64,000 bases of DNA, taken from contig JAPEHQ010000005.1 of the NCBI GenBank assembly GCA_027405735.1, forward strand, positions 2,728,001-2,792,000, written 5' to 3'. The notes below the pieces were generated by a model that did not search any database, was not told where the DNA came from, and saw nothing but the letters and a program-made list of their open reading frames with translations. The first letter of the stretch is position 1; each line of letters starts with the position of its first letter. Positions 12,424-24,121 of the stretch are shown in pieces. The translations under genes were made by a program, and so were the position numbers. The stretch is from Mucor racemosus (lineage: Eukaryota; Mucoromycota; Mucoromycetes; Mucorales; Mucoraceae).

Positions 12424-12775
12424 TAGCGGTGAAATACCTGTAAAAATTTGAAACATTAGTGTTGAAAAAGTTATATCAACTGCAAAAAATAGGATATCTC
12501 CGGATACTCATTTTTGGATTAAAGCTGAACATCTCAGGTACATTGACATATAATTTTTTTTTGGTGTTATTTAGCGAAAAAAAAAGTAGAGCAGGGATGA
12601 AAAGTGAGACCCAGTTTTCAAGGAAAAAAACAATGAATTTTATGTGTTTTTAAATCTTTCGTGAGTTATAAAATAAATTTAGAAATAGATACTATAATGC
12701 GACCAATTTATATCCGTTTAGTAGTATCTAAGGTATATCCTAAAAGTTGCTTAGTGTGGGGTTAGTCGTGATTTT
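12424..12775 (+). repeat. Repeat family B, 3' fragment
   Basis: Matches only the right-hand third of family B: AGCGGTGAAATAC through AGGTATATCCTAAAA, as in 23450-23770 and 5265-5480/5820-5940. The left two thirds are missing, so this is a truncated copy. Confidence 0.8.
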
Positions 12776-12809
12776 CCAGAAATATTTGTAGCAGCTTCTA
12801 CATAGATAA

Positions 12810-13081
12810 TGTGCTGATTCAAACATTTCAGTTTTGTTCATGCAAAAACTTGCCTCATTCCTTATATAAATACTACAAGGAAATCATTACATGATCCCTT
12901 GTAGATTTATCTGTCTTGTTACGCTCACTTTACTTTTATTTATTCACTAATAAATATCTAATTTACAAATAAGAACACCAACCTCCATCAATCCAGTGAT
13001 CACCAATTTATAATAACAAGAATGATATTTATAATCGTATCATCCACCTTTGTTATTAGTCCAAAATTACATATCATTACA
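12810..13081 (+). mobile_element. Solo LTR, family L2 (272 bp)
   Basis: Begins TGTGCTGATTC, ends ATCATTACA, and has GATAA duplicated at 12805-12809 and 13082-13086. A 272-bp relative in the same orientation is at 43697-43968. Both hold CCTTATATAAATACTACAAGG, a TATA-box region, followed by a purine/pyrimidine mix and AATAAATATC, a plausible poly(A) signal. No element body is attached. Confidence 0.88.
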
Positions 13082-13086
13082 GATAA

Positions 13087-14284
13087 GGTGAAAAGTGTTC
13101 CAGGAAGTCCATATTTCCGTTATACCATTTCCGTAATAGCTTGTAGACTTAGACTTCAGCCTTTCGTGGATGTACCATAGATGTATCTTCCATTGCAATG
13201 GAAGCCCATCATCTGAACCTATAATCATCTAGACCGGGCTTGTTTACTGTTGTTATTTAGTGTAAATAGAGGGTAGCCAACCTGTTTTTTTTTTCAAACT
13301 TCCTGAATACAAAATGACACACGGAGAAACTCAAACTAGAAGCAAATATATATAATACTAATTTTTTGTAAAAGTAGAGCTAATCCTTCTAGATCATAAG
13401 TGAGCTCAAACAAGTTCAACAATAAACCCTAACAGAGGTATGCATATAAATAGAGATTCAGTTTATAGCTAAGGTATTGCTTGTATACATTTACCTCAAG
13501 AGCTGACAAACCTCTGATCAAATTTGCGCTTACGTAGATGCTAGACAATTCCTCATAGTTGGGTATTCGAAGAAAATCACTTGAATGATTTTTATATGAA
13601 CCACTCTGATGCGGCTCCATGTAATAAATTGCAGCATTAAATCCAAATATATTCAGAAAGGTATCTTGATTCTATAAACTGATTGTTCACATATACGATA
13701 AACTTTCAAAAGCTCGTTTAGTTGACTAAACGTCTTAAAATTGATTTTTTTGCTCCAAAATTTGGTCATTTCCCAACAGCTAAAGAAATTAATCAATGGA
13801 TATTGTTGCGTGCTACCACAATCATGGCTGATATATTATGCAATCAAAATAAAGAGAAAAGGTATATTGACGTAGTTTGAGCATTGAAGCTGTGAATCTT
13901 TAATGTGCAGAAAATGTAAAAATGTTTCTGTTTATAATCATGCAGCAAGCATTATAGGCATATAGCAGTGCTTCCCAGATAAATCTTATTCATGTCTTAT
14001 AAAGAAGTTTCCTGCTAGAATTTCTCGCGATGTTGAATTTTTTGTGTTTCAATGTGGTTTTGAATGAACTGAAAGTTATACACTCTATTGCCGATGCGCA
14101 TGCTACATCAAACATCAAGTGGATTTATTTTCAATAAATAATACACAGATTAGTTCAAATTTCAAAGTTTATTATCAAATGTATTTTTGTTAAATAATAA
14201 CTTTTTCAAAGCTTGAAAAAAAAAAAAACTTTAAATAGAGGTAATATCAGATGGATGCCAAGAAATAGATAAATCATCCATTTA
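13087..14284. other. Intergenic, with a possible decayed coding fragment
   Basis: The plus strand at about 13725-13862 reads KIDFFAPKFGHFPTAKEINQ and then WILLRATTIMADILCNQNKE without a stop. Further on, after stops and frame changes, there is a CRKC pattern near 13908. The composition looks protein-like, but I do not recognise the family, and it has no start or intron context. It may be a transposon relic. Nothing else is seen. Confidence 0.3.
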
Positions 14285-17200
14285 TCAAGCTCCATAGGTA
14301 AGTGGTCTTTCCAAAATTTCACGAATAACAGTCGATGCACCTTCAGTAGGTGTTCTAACAGTGAGACGATACATCTATACATACGTAATCAAATTAATAT
14401 TTTCTTTAAAAACCTTCCTACATTTAAGCAACTTACATTTTGCTCCAAGTTCGGTTCCAGCCGTAATAAGATACCAATTTTACCCCCTTGTTTTCCAGAA
14501 TCCACAATACCGGCACCTACAAAATTATTTGGATTTGGATCTACACCAGTCAATAAACCAATACCAAATCCTTGCAGTAACGAAGCTGCAGTTGTCAATT
14601 GGATAGGTATTTCACTTTTGAAAATGACTTGATTCTCACGAGGAGCACCACCGATTTGATTCCATCTCTTGAAGAAGTTTGTACCATCCATGGTTGTAAT
14701 GGGTTCCTGGAATTTAGATAATACAATGGGTAGTTTTAAATGTAAAACTTGTGTTTCAGGGCCAACAGTATAGGAGATAAAAACTTCAGGTGAATTCATA
14801 AATACATCGTTGCATTCTACAGTAATTAAGCGTTGCATTTGAGAGCCTGCAGAAAGTAAATTATTGCCTTCCAAAGGTGTTAAATTTGTCTCTAAACCAT
14901 CAGCAGGTGTAATCATCACATTGATATCAGACATGATGTATTGTGTCTTGTTGGTTAAATATAAAGCAAGACGACCTTGTGAGCCATGATATTCGGATTT
15001 AATTGAGGCTTGCATTTGTGAGTCTTCATATAAGACACCTTCACTATTGTATTGCAAAAGTTGAAAGCCAAGTTCGTAACCGGGTGCTAAAGGTGTGTTG
15101 GTATTAATATTAGATATTTGGAGGGGTGTAGCAGTGGTAGTAGTAGCATGATTATCTAATGACAGATCATTAAAGTTTAACAAATCTGGTTCATCAGATA
15201 ATTGTGAGACAGTAGTTAGAGGCATAGTATTAGAACGAGTGGGCATTGTGGCGGGAGCAACAGGTGATGATGATGCAGCAGCAGCAGCAGTATGAAAGTT
15301 ATCAGCAGAGCTGGAACGAACAGATACCATACGTTTAAGACTATCTTGACGCTCCATATTAGCTTCACGACCACCAATGACCCAAACACGTTTATCTTCT
15401 GTATCCCCTTGTTTTTGATTCAATTTAAGTAATAACGTAGATTCTCTTTCGGGGAAAGGTGGCATTTCTTCACAAACAGTTTGTAACATGTCATCAGAGG
15501 GCATAGTTGAAATTGAGAAATATTCACAAGCACGTTGTTGAAGTTCTGCATCTAATACATATCTATACTGATTCATAACAGGTAAAATTTGTCCCTTAAT
15601 CTCTGGGAAGAGATTAACAAATTTAACATAAGTGGTTAAGAGTAAAGCACGAGTTTGCAAGGAGCAAAGATTGAATTTAGCATGAACAGCATTGAATTGT
15701 TCAATAGGACTACAGCCAGCAATATTGGCAATTAAATGACCAAATTCACCAAGGATATAACCACCTACTTTGACCATAGTTTCATTGTATTGAGGTGATC
15801 CTAAATAATTCAATACAGTCTTGGCTGCATATTCTTGTAATTCTTCATTGTTGGTAACAATTTGGACAACACGAAACCAAACTTCTTCTCCAACCTGCTC
15901 ACCAGCAGTAGATATCAATTGCAAAATAATGTCAACATACCAAGAATATGTAGATGCAAATTTCTCTGCTAAAATAGCAATTTTCAATACCATTTCTTCT
16001 CTCATGGCATAATCTGCTACTTGAAGATATCGCAACAATTCAGATACAACAATCTTGGCATTTGATGTATCACACATGGAATACAATAAATCCAAACCAC
16101 GTCTACGAACACTGATATCTTTATCACGCAAGGATAATAGAATAGTTTCTTGGTGCCTTTTGATGGGTTCAAGTGAATCAACGCAAGCAGCTAAATGTGC
16201 CATTGTTTCTAAACCAAGATATCTAACATTGGTTTCTTTACTGGAAATAAATCTACCTAAAAGTGCTGCTGCTTGAGCGCAGATACTGGAATTACTATCC
16301 AAATGAATTGCGAGATTGATAGCTTCGAATAAAACTGCATTTTGAGCATTGCTATGCTGAACATTCTTTGGTGAATCTTGAGAATTGGTAATAATGATTT
16401 GCAAAAGTTCACTAATGTCTGAGCGAAACTTGGCATCATCTGGAGGAGGATAATATTGCAAAAGACGAAGACATTTGACTTGCAACCAAGGTGTTGGTAC
16501 CTTGTAATAAATGTAATCCAAGCTATAATCTCTTTCAACCAAAATCCTCTTTAAACGATTAACAGCTTTTTCGTAACATCCACTATATTCAACTGGGAAA
16601 CTTTGTGCTAAAGCAAGAACCAACGTGGTGACACTAAGTGCAACACCCTAATTTATATACACAAGTTTTGTTAACATTTCCTTCTTTTCATTAAATTGAT
16701 TTTTGAAATTTACATACCAAATCATACTCATCCATTAAAGATATAATTCTTTCAGCCCAGTCAGTAACAGGAATAACATCAGGGTGTTTACGGAATAAAC
16801 GTAATAAAGTCAATGCAGCCTTCTTTTTAACAAAACTCTTTGATGTTCTACAAACGAAAAATCAATCTTTATGTTTGCTGTATAACAAAAAAAAAAAAAA
16901 AAAAAGTTAATTCTTACGGTGAAATCAATAATCGATGAACATCAACTGCAAGACTTTCAGCCATTTCTCGGCCACCAATGTTGGCAATAGCATGTAAAGC
17001 TAAACAATTATTAATCTCGTTCATATCATCTAAATCCTTCTTTGTTGAGTTTACAACAAGTCGTACAAGGTCACTATTCTCGTGAAATAAAAGCGTAACT
17101 GCCAAATAACCCTATTACAAAAGATATACATGAATAATTCGAGTATTTTGTATATCCAAAAACTCAACTTACAATTTGCTTTTCACTGTATTTTTGACTT

Positions 17201-17616
17201 GAAATAAGATTCACAGCTTCAAGATGACCAAAATCAATGTCCCAGCCGAGAATATACATGTACAATAACTTGCAAACGTACTTTTTCTTTTGGTAGCCGT
17301 TCAAATTACCCTCTGTTGCTTTGCTTTTAGTAAAATCTCTCAATCACAATTACAGTACACAAACATACCTTTAAATTTAGATCTAATGTTGGCCATTTCT
17401 TTATTAATTCTCTTTTCTTCTAATTCTCGAACTCGACCTAAATGAAAATAGTTCAAATGAATTAAGGTACGAACCACACTAGCAACTAAAAAAACACCAT
17501 ACATTTTCTTATATCGGCTATGGGTAATGTAAACATATAATTAGCAAATGAATACATATGATACAATTAGGCTTTTTTTTACCAATAAATACCGTCAAAC
17601 CACGCATAGCACTCAT
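14285..17616 (-). CDS. apl3: AP-2 adaptor complex subunit alpha
   Basis: Eight exons: 17616-17583, 17517-17503 (15 nt), 17437-17369, 17312-17173, 17111-16918, 16847-16718, 16647-14437 and 14374-14285, giving 960 residues. The start [16 protein letters not shown] and the following [26 protein letters not shown] and [14 protein letters not shown] match the alpha-adaptin trunk (about 1-610). A Ser/Ala/Thr-rich hinge with asparagine runs is at about 620-720, and the appendage follows ([23 protein letters not shown]) up to a short last exon ending LERPLTYGA. Alpha-adaptin binds PtdIns(4,5)P2 and clathrin accessory factors at the plasma membrane during endocytosis. The length is normal for the family. 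The second exon is needed to restore the ADIRK segment. Confidence 0.95.
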
Positions 17617-18425
17617 TTTGAAAAATAGACCAAGATGAACGAGAGGAAAGGAAAAAAGAACGTAAACCAAAAAACTAGGAAGGAGATATGTATAGAAGTA
17701 ATATAGCGGAGTAGGTATCTAAATTGAATGAAAAGGGAAACCACTTTGATTGCCCAATGTAGTAAATGCTTGGAAATTGGGACATCGCTATTTCAGTTTC
17801 AATTCTAATCAATTGGGGGTTGAGTAGACTCATGTACCATTTGCTTTATATCTAATTGATTGTATTGTGAGCGATTAAAAAGTACAAAATCATATGAGTC
17901 ACCATTACCGTCAATTTTATTTTTTATTTTTTGGTAGATGAAATTTTCTTACATTTCAAAGCGTTTTTTTTAACAACCCAGACATGTTTTCAAATGAAGA
18001 GCTGTTTTACTATCAATGAATTTCATCACAAGGCATAAAAACTGTTTTCTATCTTTTTATTATGAAAAGAGTAAAAAAATGGTATATCAAAAACTTGAAA
18101 TTTGTGCTAATTTTCTTTACAGTCTTTGTTTAATCAACTTGAAGTACATTTCGCTTGATCATCACATTTATCCCAGAAACAAACGTTAGATATCTATAGA
18201 ATATATGCCTATATATTATGCTGCTAAGTGCATTATATAACTAGTTTCGAAATCATAAAAAAATATTTGATAATCCTGCCCAAGAACATTAAATTGAGAG
18301 CAATCTAATTCGAATGCCCTTTCTTCTATAACTAACCTCATACTAGATACTTTTAAACAGATACATGAACAAAATTTAAATTTTTGACTCATTACACACT
18401 ATTAATACTTATATCCATGCAGAGT
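17617..18425. other. Upstream region of AP-2 alpha gene
   Basis: No gene or repeat recognised. The last part (about 18280-18430) leads into family A copy 3. The promoter of the AP-2 alpha gene must lie here; I see no certain motif. Confidence 0.4.
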
Positions 18426-18429
18426 TGCA

Positions 18430-19480
18430 GCTTTTCCTTAGCAAGATTGAACGACTAAGTCTCTTATACTATGGTATATCTAAGTTTTAAATAAAAAAGC
18501 ATTTATTTTTTACTTTTATTATATTTAACCACGTACAATCTGAAAATTCAGTTTTTGTAGCGGACATTTTCGGGACTCATTTTATCCTTACCAACACTCA
18601 TGATTTTGATCAAAAAATAGAAAAATCAAATTTTGATACCAAAATCAACGTTTAAATATACTACATTGTGAGAGAAAATTGTAGCCATGACTAATACACA
18701 TTTTATAAAAACTTAATATTAAATATTAAGTAATGAAAATTTGTACTTTTGCCCTCAAAACAGAAATCGGTTTAAAGGATTTTCATGTAATATTTTACAA
18801 TAAAAATGTCTGTTATTTTTTATTGAGAAAATAGAGCGCTAAATTTGGTACATGTGCGTATTTTTGTTTTAATAATTGGTAGTATAATTAACTCTAAATT
18901 TGCAAAATTAGAAAAAAAAAATTAAAAAATGTCAAAATTGATGATCTAGACAAAAATAATTTTCTAAATTAATACTCCGCTTATAAGCCTTGTAGGTCTT
19001 AAAAATAAGAGATTTCATAATACTTGAGAACTTTTTCAAGAATTTATGATGCTGTATCTACTTGGTTCAAGCTAATTACTGTAAATCGTTATACATATTA
19101 ATATTGAGTGGTAGTTTATTGGATGATAATATAGCCTTACTTTATAATTATTGCGCTAGAGGTGATTTACATTAAGTTTTAGTCTTATCTCTCCAATATC
19201 ATAAACATAAATATAAATATGACCATCACTGGAACCTATTGCCGCTTTCTTACCCTCTTTGTCTCAAGCCAATTAATTCAATTCTTTATTACCAGAAGCA
19301 ACTTAAGCAATTACAAATGGGTCCTCGGTATTTGCAATCAAATCCCATAAATTAAATTGACTAGTTCTATCTACGGTAGTATCAAACGCAACGTACCATC
19401 AGCCCGCCTTATGATAAATGTCAATATAACATCAGAAACATCCCATTATTTATTGTCATTGTTACAAGCCGTGAAAAGCT
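18430..19480. repeat. Repeat family A, copy 3
   Basis: Matches 1965-2970 and 45640-46506 from AGCAAGATTGAACG onward. Beyond the dynein-like fragment it continues with CAGAAACATCCCATTAT, the uninterrupted version of the site where an LTR sits in copy 2. That comparison fixes the LTR boundaries at 2972 and 3319. Confidence 0.85.
19188..19424 (-). pseudogene. Dynein intermediate chain-like WD40 fragment (copy 3)
   Basis: Same fragment as at 2733-2969, with more damage: the splice donor after the blade is changed from GTAAG to ATAAG, and stops interrupt the KALNKL region. On the minus strand GSSDGH is still readable. Non-functional. Confidence 0.5.
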
Positions 19481-19494
19481 TGATTTTTAATAAT

Positions 19495-19610
19495 ACAGCT
19501 GCAGTAAAATGTAGAATAAAAGCTTTGAAAAAAGATACAGTTTAAATCCTTCTTTATTCAAAAAATGGATAGTGTGCAATAGGTCTATATTTCTACTCTA
19601 TTTATATTAG
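19495..19610 (+). repeat. Left arm of a 110-bp inverted repeat
   Basis: Starts CTGCAGTAAAATGTAGAATA and continues through ACAGTTTAAATCCTTC and GGATAGTGTGCAATA. The reverse complement is at about 22425-22553 with a few indels. The outer end (CTGCAGTAAA) is like that of the 738/4460 pair, which suggests a shared type of transposon end. Confidence 0.6.
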
Positions 19611-20770
19611 TTGTGCTTTTGTTATATCTGGGAGTTGCACCGTAACTGTCAGTGATCTATCAGAATTAGGAATAACCGAATTACCAACTTAGGACTTCTG
19701 TCAAACCGTGATGTTTAACATGCGAATCAGACAATGCTGCATTCCATACATATATCATCATGCTACTTATTAAATGATTGAAGCATGATTCCATTGTCTT
19801 CATGCAATATCCATATGTTTATTCTTTTTGGTAAATCAATTAGTTTGTTTGTGATTTTAAAGTTTATATTGAGCTTCTTGATTTACATAATCAAGGCGGT
19901 CTTTTAATGCCCGTTTTTGGCATATTTGTTAATGATCCGCCTAGAGCAATCCTTACTTTTATCTATGTGTTTCTTCAGTTTATTTTATGAATCAATTTGC
20001 TTTGTTTATGATTCGGTCTATTTTATTTATATGTTAAATTACTAATACTTTCTGTATTTACTGTTAAATTCATGTTATCTCTATTGAAATATTAGAGCAT
20101 GGTTTTATGTGAGATAACATTTAATTTCTTATGTGGGGAAATAGTATCCTAGTTCAGCACAACAGCAATTAAATAAAAAACAAGATGATACTAATAGCAT
20201 ATGGTGAGTATTTAACATCTAAGTTTGATAAAGTATGCTCTTAAACCCTCTTAAAATTTTTGAGGCAAATACAACATCTTGGCCTTGTAACTTCTATCCA
20301 TCAAAATGTTGCGATTTCCACTACACAACGAATGCACCTTTTATTTACCTTGACCTCGATGTATATTATGTATCAGCTTTTTACTAGTTGCATTTTCTCT
20401 GATTCATTAATAATATTCAGTTATATTGAACGATAGCGTATTAAATTACAATTTACTAGTATACTGTTGATAGTTTTTTGATATTACTTTAAAAACTTGA
20501 TCCTATTATTATTATTTACCATTAATTATAATTGTCAAACTGATTGATTCATACAGTATATATTATATCATATCACTAATTCGCATTGGTAGAAATTATA
20601 CAATTGATATCTGCATTTAACACTGCTGGTGGATTGGAAAGTTGGTGTCTGTCTTTAGTTTGATGAATAATGCGTACTCTGGTTTTCCGGTATAACCCTA
20701 GGTGTTTCTACTCCTAAAAAATGAATTGTCTAAGGCAACTGCATCTGTTGAATATCACTTGAGTTTCTAT
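19611..20770. other. AT-rich stretch inside the inverted repeat
   Basis: No coding sequence recognised. Part of 19640-19700 (GATCTATCAGAATTAGGAAT) resembles 43055-43105. The rest shows nothing I can name. Confidence 0.35.
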
Positions 20771-21119
20771 TGTTGCGTCCACAGATCTGGGTGCATTCCT
20801 TGGTTAAGATTACGACACAGTTTGATATGTTAAGTTCTACATTGCTGTGTATTATGTTATGAAGCTCCGTGTATGCAGGAATATGGAACTAGTGTAGTTT
20901 CACCTAGATTTGATTGGATATATGTATATATATAAATAGACTCATTTAAACAGGTCATATAATTAGAGAATGTGAATATAAAAGAAGATGGTTCGATCTT
21001 ATAATAAAGTTCTTTAGTTTTAGTGTGCTCTTTCATTTTATAACAGTTTTCCTTTATTTTTATTAAATGACTTAGTACATATTTTAGCTTTGAGATTGAT
21101 ATAATCTCCTGGCGTAACA
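20771..21119 (-). mobile_element. Solo LTR, family L1 (349 bp, reverse)
   Basis: Inverted copy of 2972-3319. On the plus strand it runs TGTTGCGTCC...GGCGTAACA and is flanked by TCTAT at 20766-20770 and 21120-21124. I count about ten differences from the other copy, so both are fairly young. No internal element sequence is attached. Confidence 0.9.
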
Positions 21120-21124
21120 TCTAT

Positions 21125-22424
21125 TATGCGTTGTAGATGATGTTATAGTAATTCCCATTTTGGCAAAGATTGTTTTAAATTCATTCATATTCAATTTTTA
21201 TGTTATACAGTTTATTAATATTAATATACTAATAACATCGAGTTTTGTTTTTATCTCCATCACAAATTGGCATTTTTCAAATGATTTCTACTACCAATTT
21301 CTGGAAGGCTCTATTATTATTCCCAAAAAAAAATACACATTAATTTGCTACATTTCCCAAAATAGTGAAAAACTAAAAAATACATGTGCACATGTTTGGG
21401 GATTAAAACTGTAGACCAAAGGAGAGTGACAACAAGCTTAACGGGTAGCGCATGCGCTACAAATTGAGGGCGATGCACATATTCGTGAGTTCAAACCCAC
21501 CAAAGGGGAAGCCTTTTGGTATTAGGATATGAATTTTCGAAAGAGAATCTCCAATGAGCTTGCTTCTCATCGAATATTATCCTCCTTTTTATTCTTAATT
21601 AGTAAGGTTTGCATACGTCTAGCAAATTTTTTCCTTTTTTATTAATGCATATAATATGCATACTAGTAAATTTGACTGGCAAAGCCCGGCTCGACACCAA
21701 TACTACCAGCATCCATGGGTCATTGTACGTTCAGCCAGTTCGAGCAACAAGCTGGTTGCCTGCTACTTACACCTACTAAGATCAGCAAACCCATCAGTTC
21801 TTCTCAACGAATATGAATCCAAAAGACCTTCCGTTGCAATGGCAGGTACTTCTAGTGCTGATCCACAGAATTGCAAAAGGTTTAGCCTTGTCGCATGTTT
21901 TCAGATTTGATAAATAATACTTAAAAAAAGAATACAATTAAAAGAGAATGAGCAATGAATCAGTTTTTCAACTGTATAATAAAAACAAGATATCGTTTAT
22001 TTAGATATAAAAGTATGATGGCCTTTTATATTGATTTGACATTGAGATATTAAGATTCTGAGATGTAATTTAAGGCACTATTGATCATTAGATATGTTTG
22101 ATAGTAATCTATGGACGGAAATGGATCAATCATAATTTAACCGTTCTTGCAGAGCTTGTGAATTGCTTTGTTTCCATGCTGCGCTAAATGTGCTTGGATA
22201 TTGATTTGATAGCTACTTGATTGATTAACCGCTGGGATGAATTAATGTGGTATCATAATTGAGGCCCAAGCGTTCTTGGAAATTATTGGATTGTACTTAG
22301 TACACTAGGAGTTTCTTATATCCTGTACCAAGGCTTTGAACGTCAATACATATTGTAGTCAATAGATTGTAAGATATAATGATATTGTAGAAGGTGATAA
22401 AGGATAGTACTTGGTGGCATGCAA
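21125..22424. other. Repeat-derived sequence without a gene
   Basis: Holds the tRNA-like segment listed below, a 45-bp block at about 21658-21705 (GACTGGCAAAGCCCGGCTCG) related to 42975-43015, and 21896-22015, which matches 615-735 of family A copy 1. The plus frame at 21656-21910 is open for 84 codons, but it overlaps these repeat blocks and has no known domain. Confidence 0.4.
21425..21515 (+). repeat. tRNA-like SINE head or tRNA relic
   Basis: AAGCTTAACGGGTAGCGC resembles a tRNA D-arm with A box (GCT...AGC stem), and GAGTTCAAACCCACC some 45 bases later resembles a T-arm B box. The acceptor ends do not pair and the anticodon arm is unclear, so this is not a working tRNA gene. A tRNA-derived SINE is the likeliest reading. 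Only one copy is seen here. Confidence 0.35.
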
Positions 22425-22553
22425 TAAATAGAGTAGAAATATAAACTTATTGCACACTATCCATATTTTGAATAAAAAAGAAGGATTTAAACTGTATCTC
22501 TTTCAAAGCTTTTTTTTATTTTATTTTACATTTTACTGCAGTATTTATCAATG
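22425..22553 (-). repeat. Right arm of the 110-bp inverted repeat
   Basis: Reverse complement of 19495-19610, ending ACATTTTACTGCAG. It lies just left of family B copy 2. Confidence 0.6.
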
Positions 22554-22639
22554 CTTTTATTTTTTTATTTTTCATTTTCATTATGAAATTACTTCAATTT
22601 TATTGCAGTGAGTTACTGGAGATCCAACTGAAAACTACT

Positions 22640-23910
22640 CTGTATTTTTTGTTTCAGCAGAAAATATTGATTTTTCATCGAGATAATCAAAACAATAATT
22701 CGTATTACAGCTAGTTGCTTATGATAACTGAGTTCCAAAATATATTTGTTAAATCGGTCAGAAAATGATTCAAAAAACAAAATCGTCTAGTAGCTCATGA
22801 ACTGCAAAGTAAGTTAAAGTAGGGTATTAAATATTTTTTGTACAATTTTGAATTCTACATCCATCTAAACAAAATTCAAATAAATGTTTTACATTAAATT
22901 TTGCGTAAAATGCAATTGAAATTTTAGTGGTTTTTTGAAGATATTCAACACTTTTTATAAGCATATTTCAAATGTAAATAATTGAGAGTATGTACAAAAA
23001 CATTATCTATCGATCAAGCCATTGCTCAAGCTTCTAGTTGCATTTGTCGTAGAACAAATAAGATTTTTATCAATTTTTTTTTTCAAATTCAGAATTTGGG
23101 ATGAGGGTATATAGGGGGAAAATGGAAGCTAGAAGCGAAAGTATCTCTTTGTATACATTTTTGAGAATATCTCCACGAAAAATCGATATTTTGAGAAAAA
23201 CTAAATTAGGTCTCATAGTGCTTTACTAGATCAATGACATGAATGTGAAAAAAATGCTATTCAAATTAACGAATATTTTGAAATCAACTACAAAAAATGT
23301 CAAAAAAATGAAATAAAAAAAAAGTGCTTAAAATTTTTTCATACTGACATATGTTATAGGGCACTTAAAAACAAGTAAGTTTTATTATTAGAGAGTGCTG
23401 GTATAGCTTAATTGTTTATAGAGATATGAAGGTTTAAAGTCTTTAATTTTTAGCGGTGAAATACTTGTAAAAATTTGAAACATTAGCGTTGGAAAAGTTA
23501 TATCAACTGCAAAAAATAGGATATTTCAGGATAGTTAATTTTGAATTAAAGTTGAACATCTCAGGTACAGTGACATATAATTTTTTCTCGGTGTTATTTA
23601 GCGAAAAAAAAAAGTAGAGCAGAGATGAAAAGTGAGACCCAGTTTTCAAGGAAAAAAAACAATGAATTTTATGTGTTTTTAAATCTTTCGTGAGCTTTAA
23701 ATAAATTTAGAAATAGATAGCATAATGCGACCAATTTATATCTGTTTAAAAGTATCTAGTATGAGGTTAGTTATAGAAGAAAGGGCATACTCTAATTTTA
23801 AAGATCAAAAACTACGAAAATTCGATTTTTTTGAAAATTCAAACTTTACTCGTGCACCTACAAAAAAATTTCAAAATCCATTTTAACTGATGGAGTGTAA
23901 CGTTTCCTGT
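22640..23910 (+). repeat. Repeat family B, copy 2
   Basis: Near full-length copy, from TGTATTTTTTGTTTCAGC to CCATTTTAACTGATGGAGTG. It shows the state of the site that is broken by the LTR in copy 1. The conserved block around ATTTGGGATGAGGG lies at about 23093. Confidence 0.85.
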
Positions 23911-24121
23911 AACAGCGAAAAGATGTAATTTTATAAAATAAGTAGTAAATGTTTTTTTAGGTTGATTAATTAATTAGAAAGAGAAGCAAACAAATTTTGT
24001 AGGGACAAAGGCTACGAGAGTCTTATTTGTTTCGCTTGTTGTACGTTGATGAACCATATTGATTATATACATTCATAACATAACAGTAATTCAAATCTAC
24101 TTGACTAATGCTTTATTATTA

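Noticed and set aside
21425..21515. Functional tRNA gene
   Set aside because: The acceptor stem does not pair and the anticodon arm cannot be drawn.
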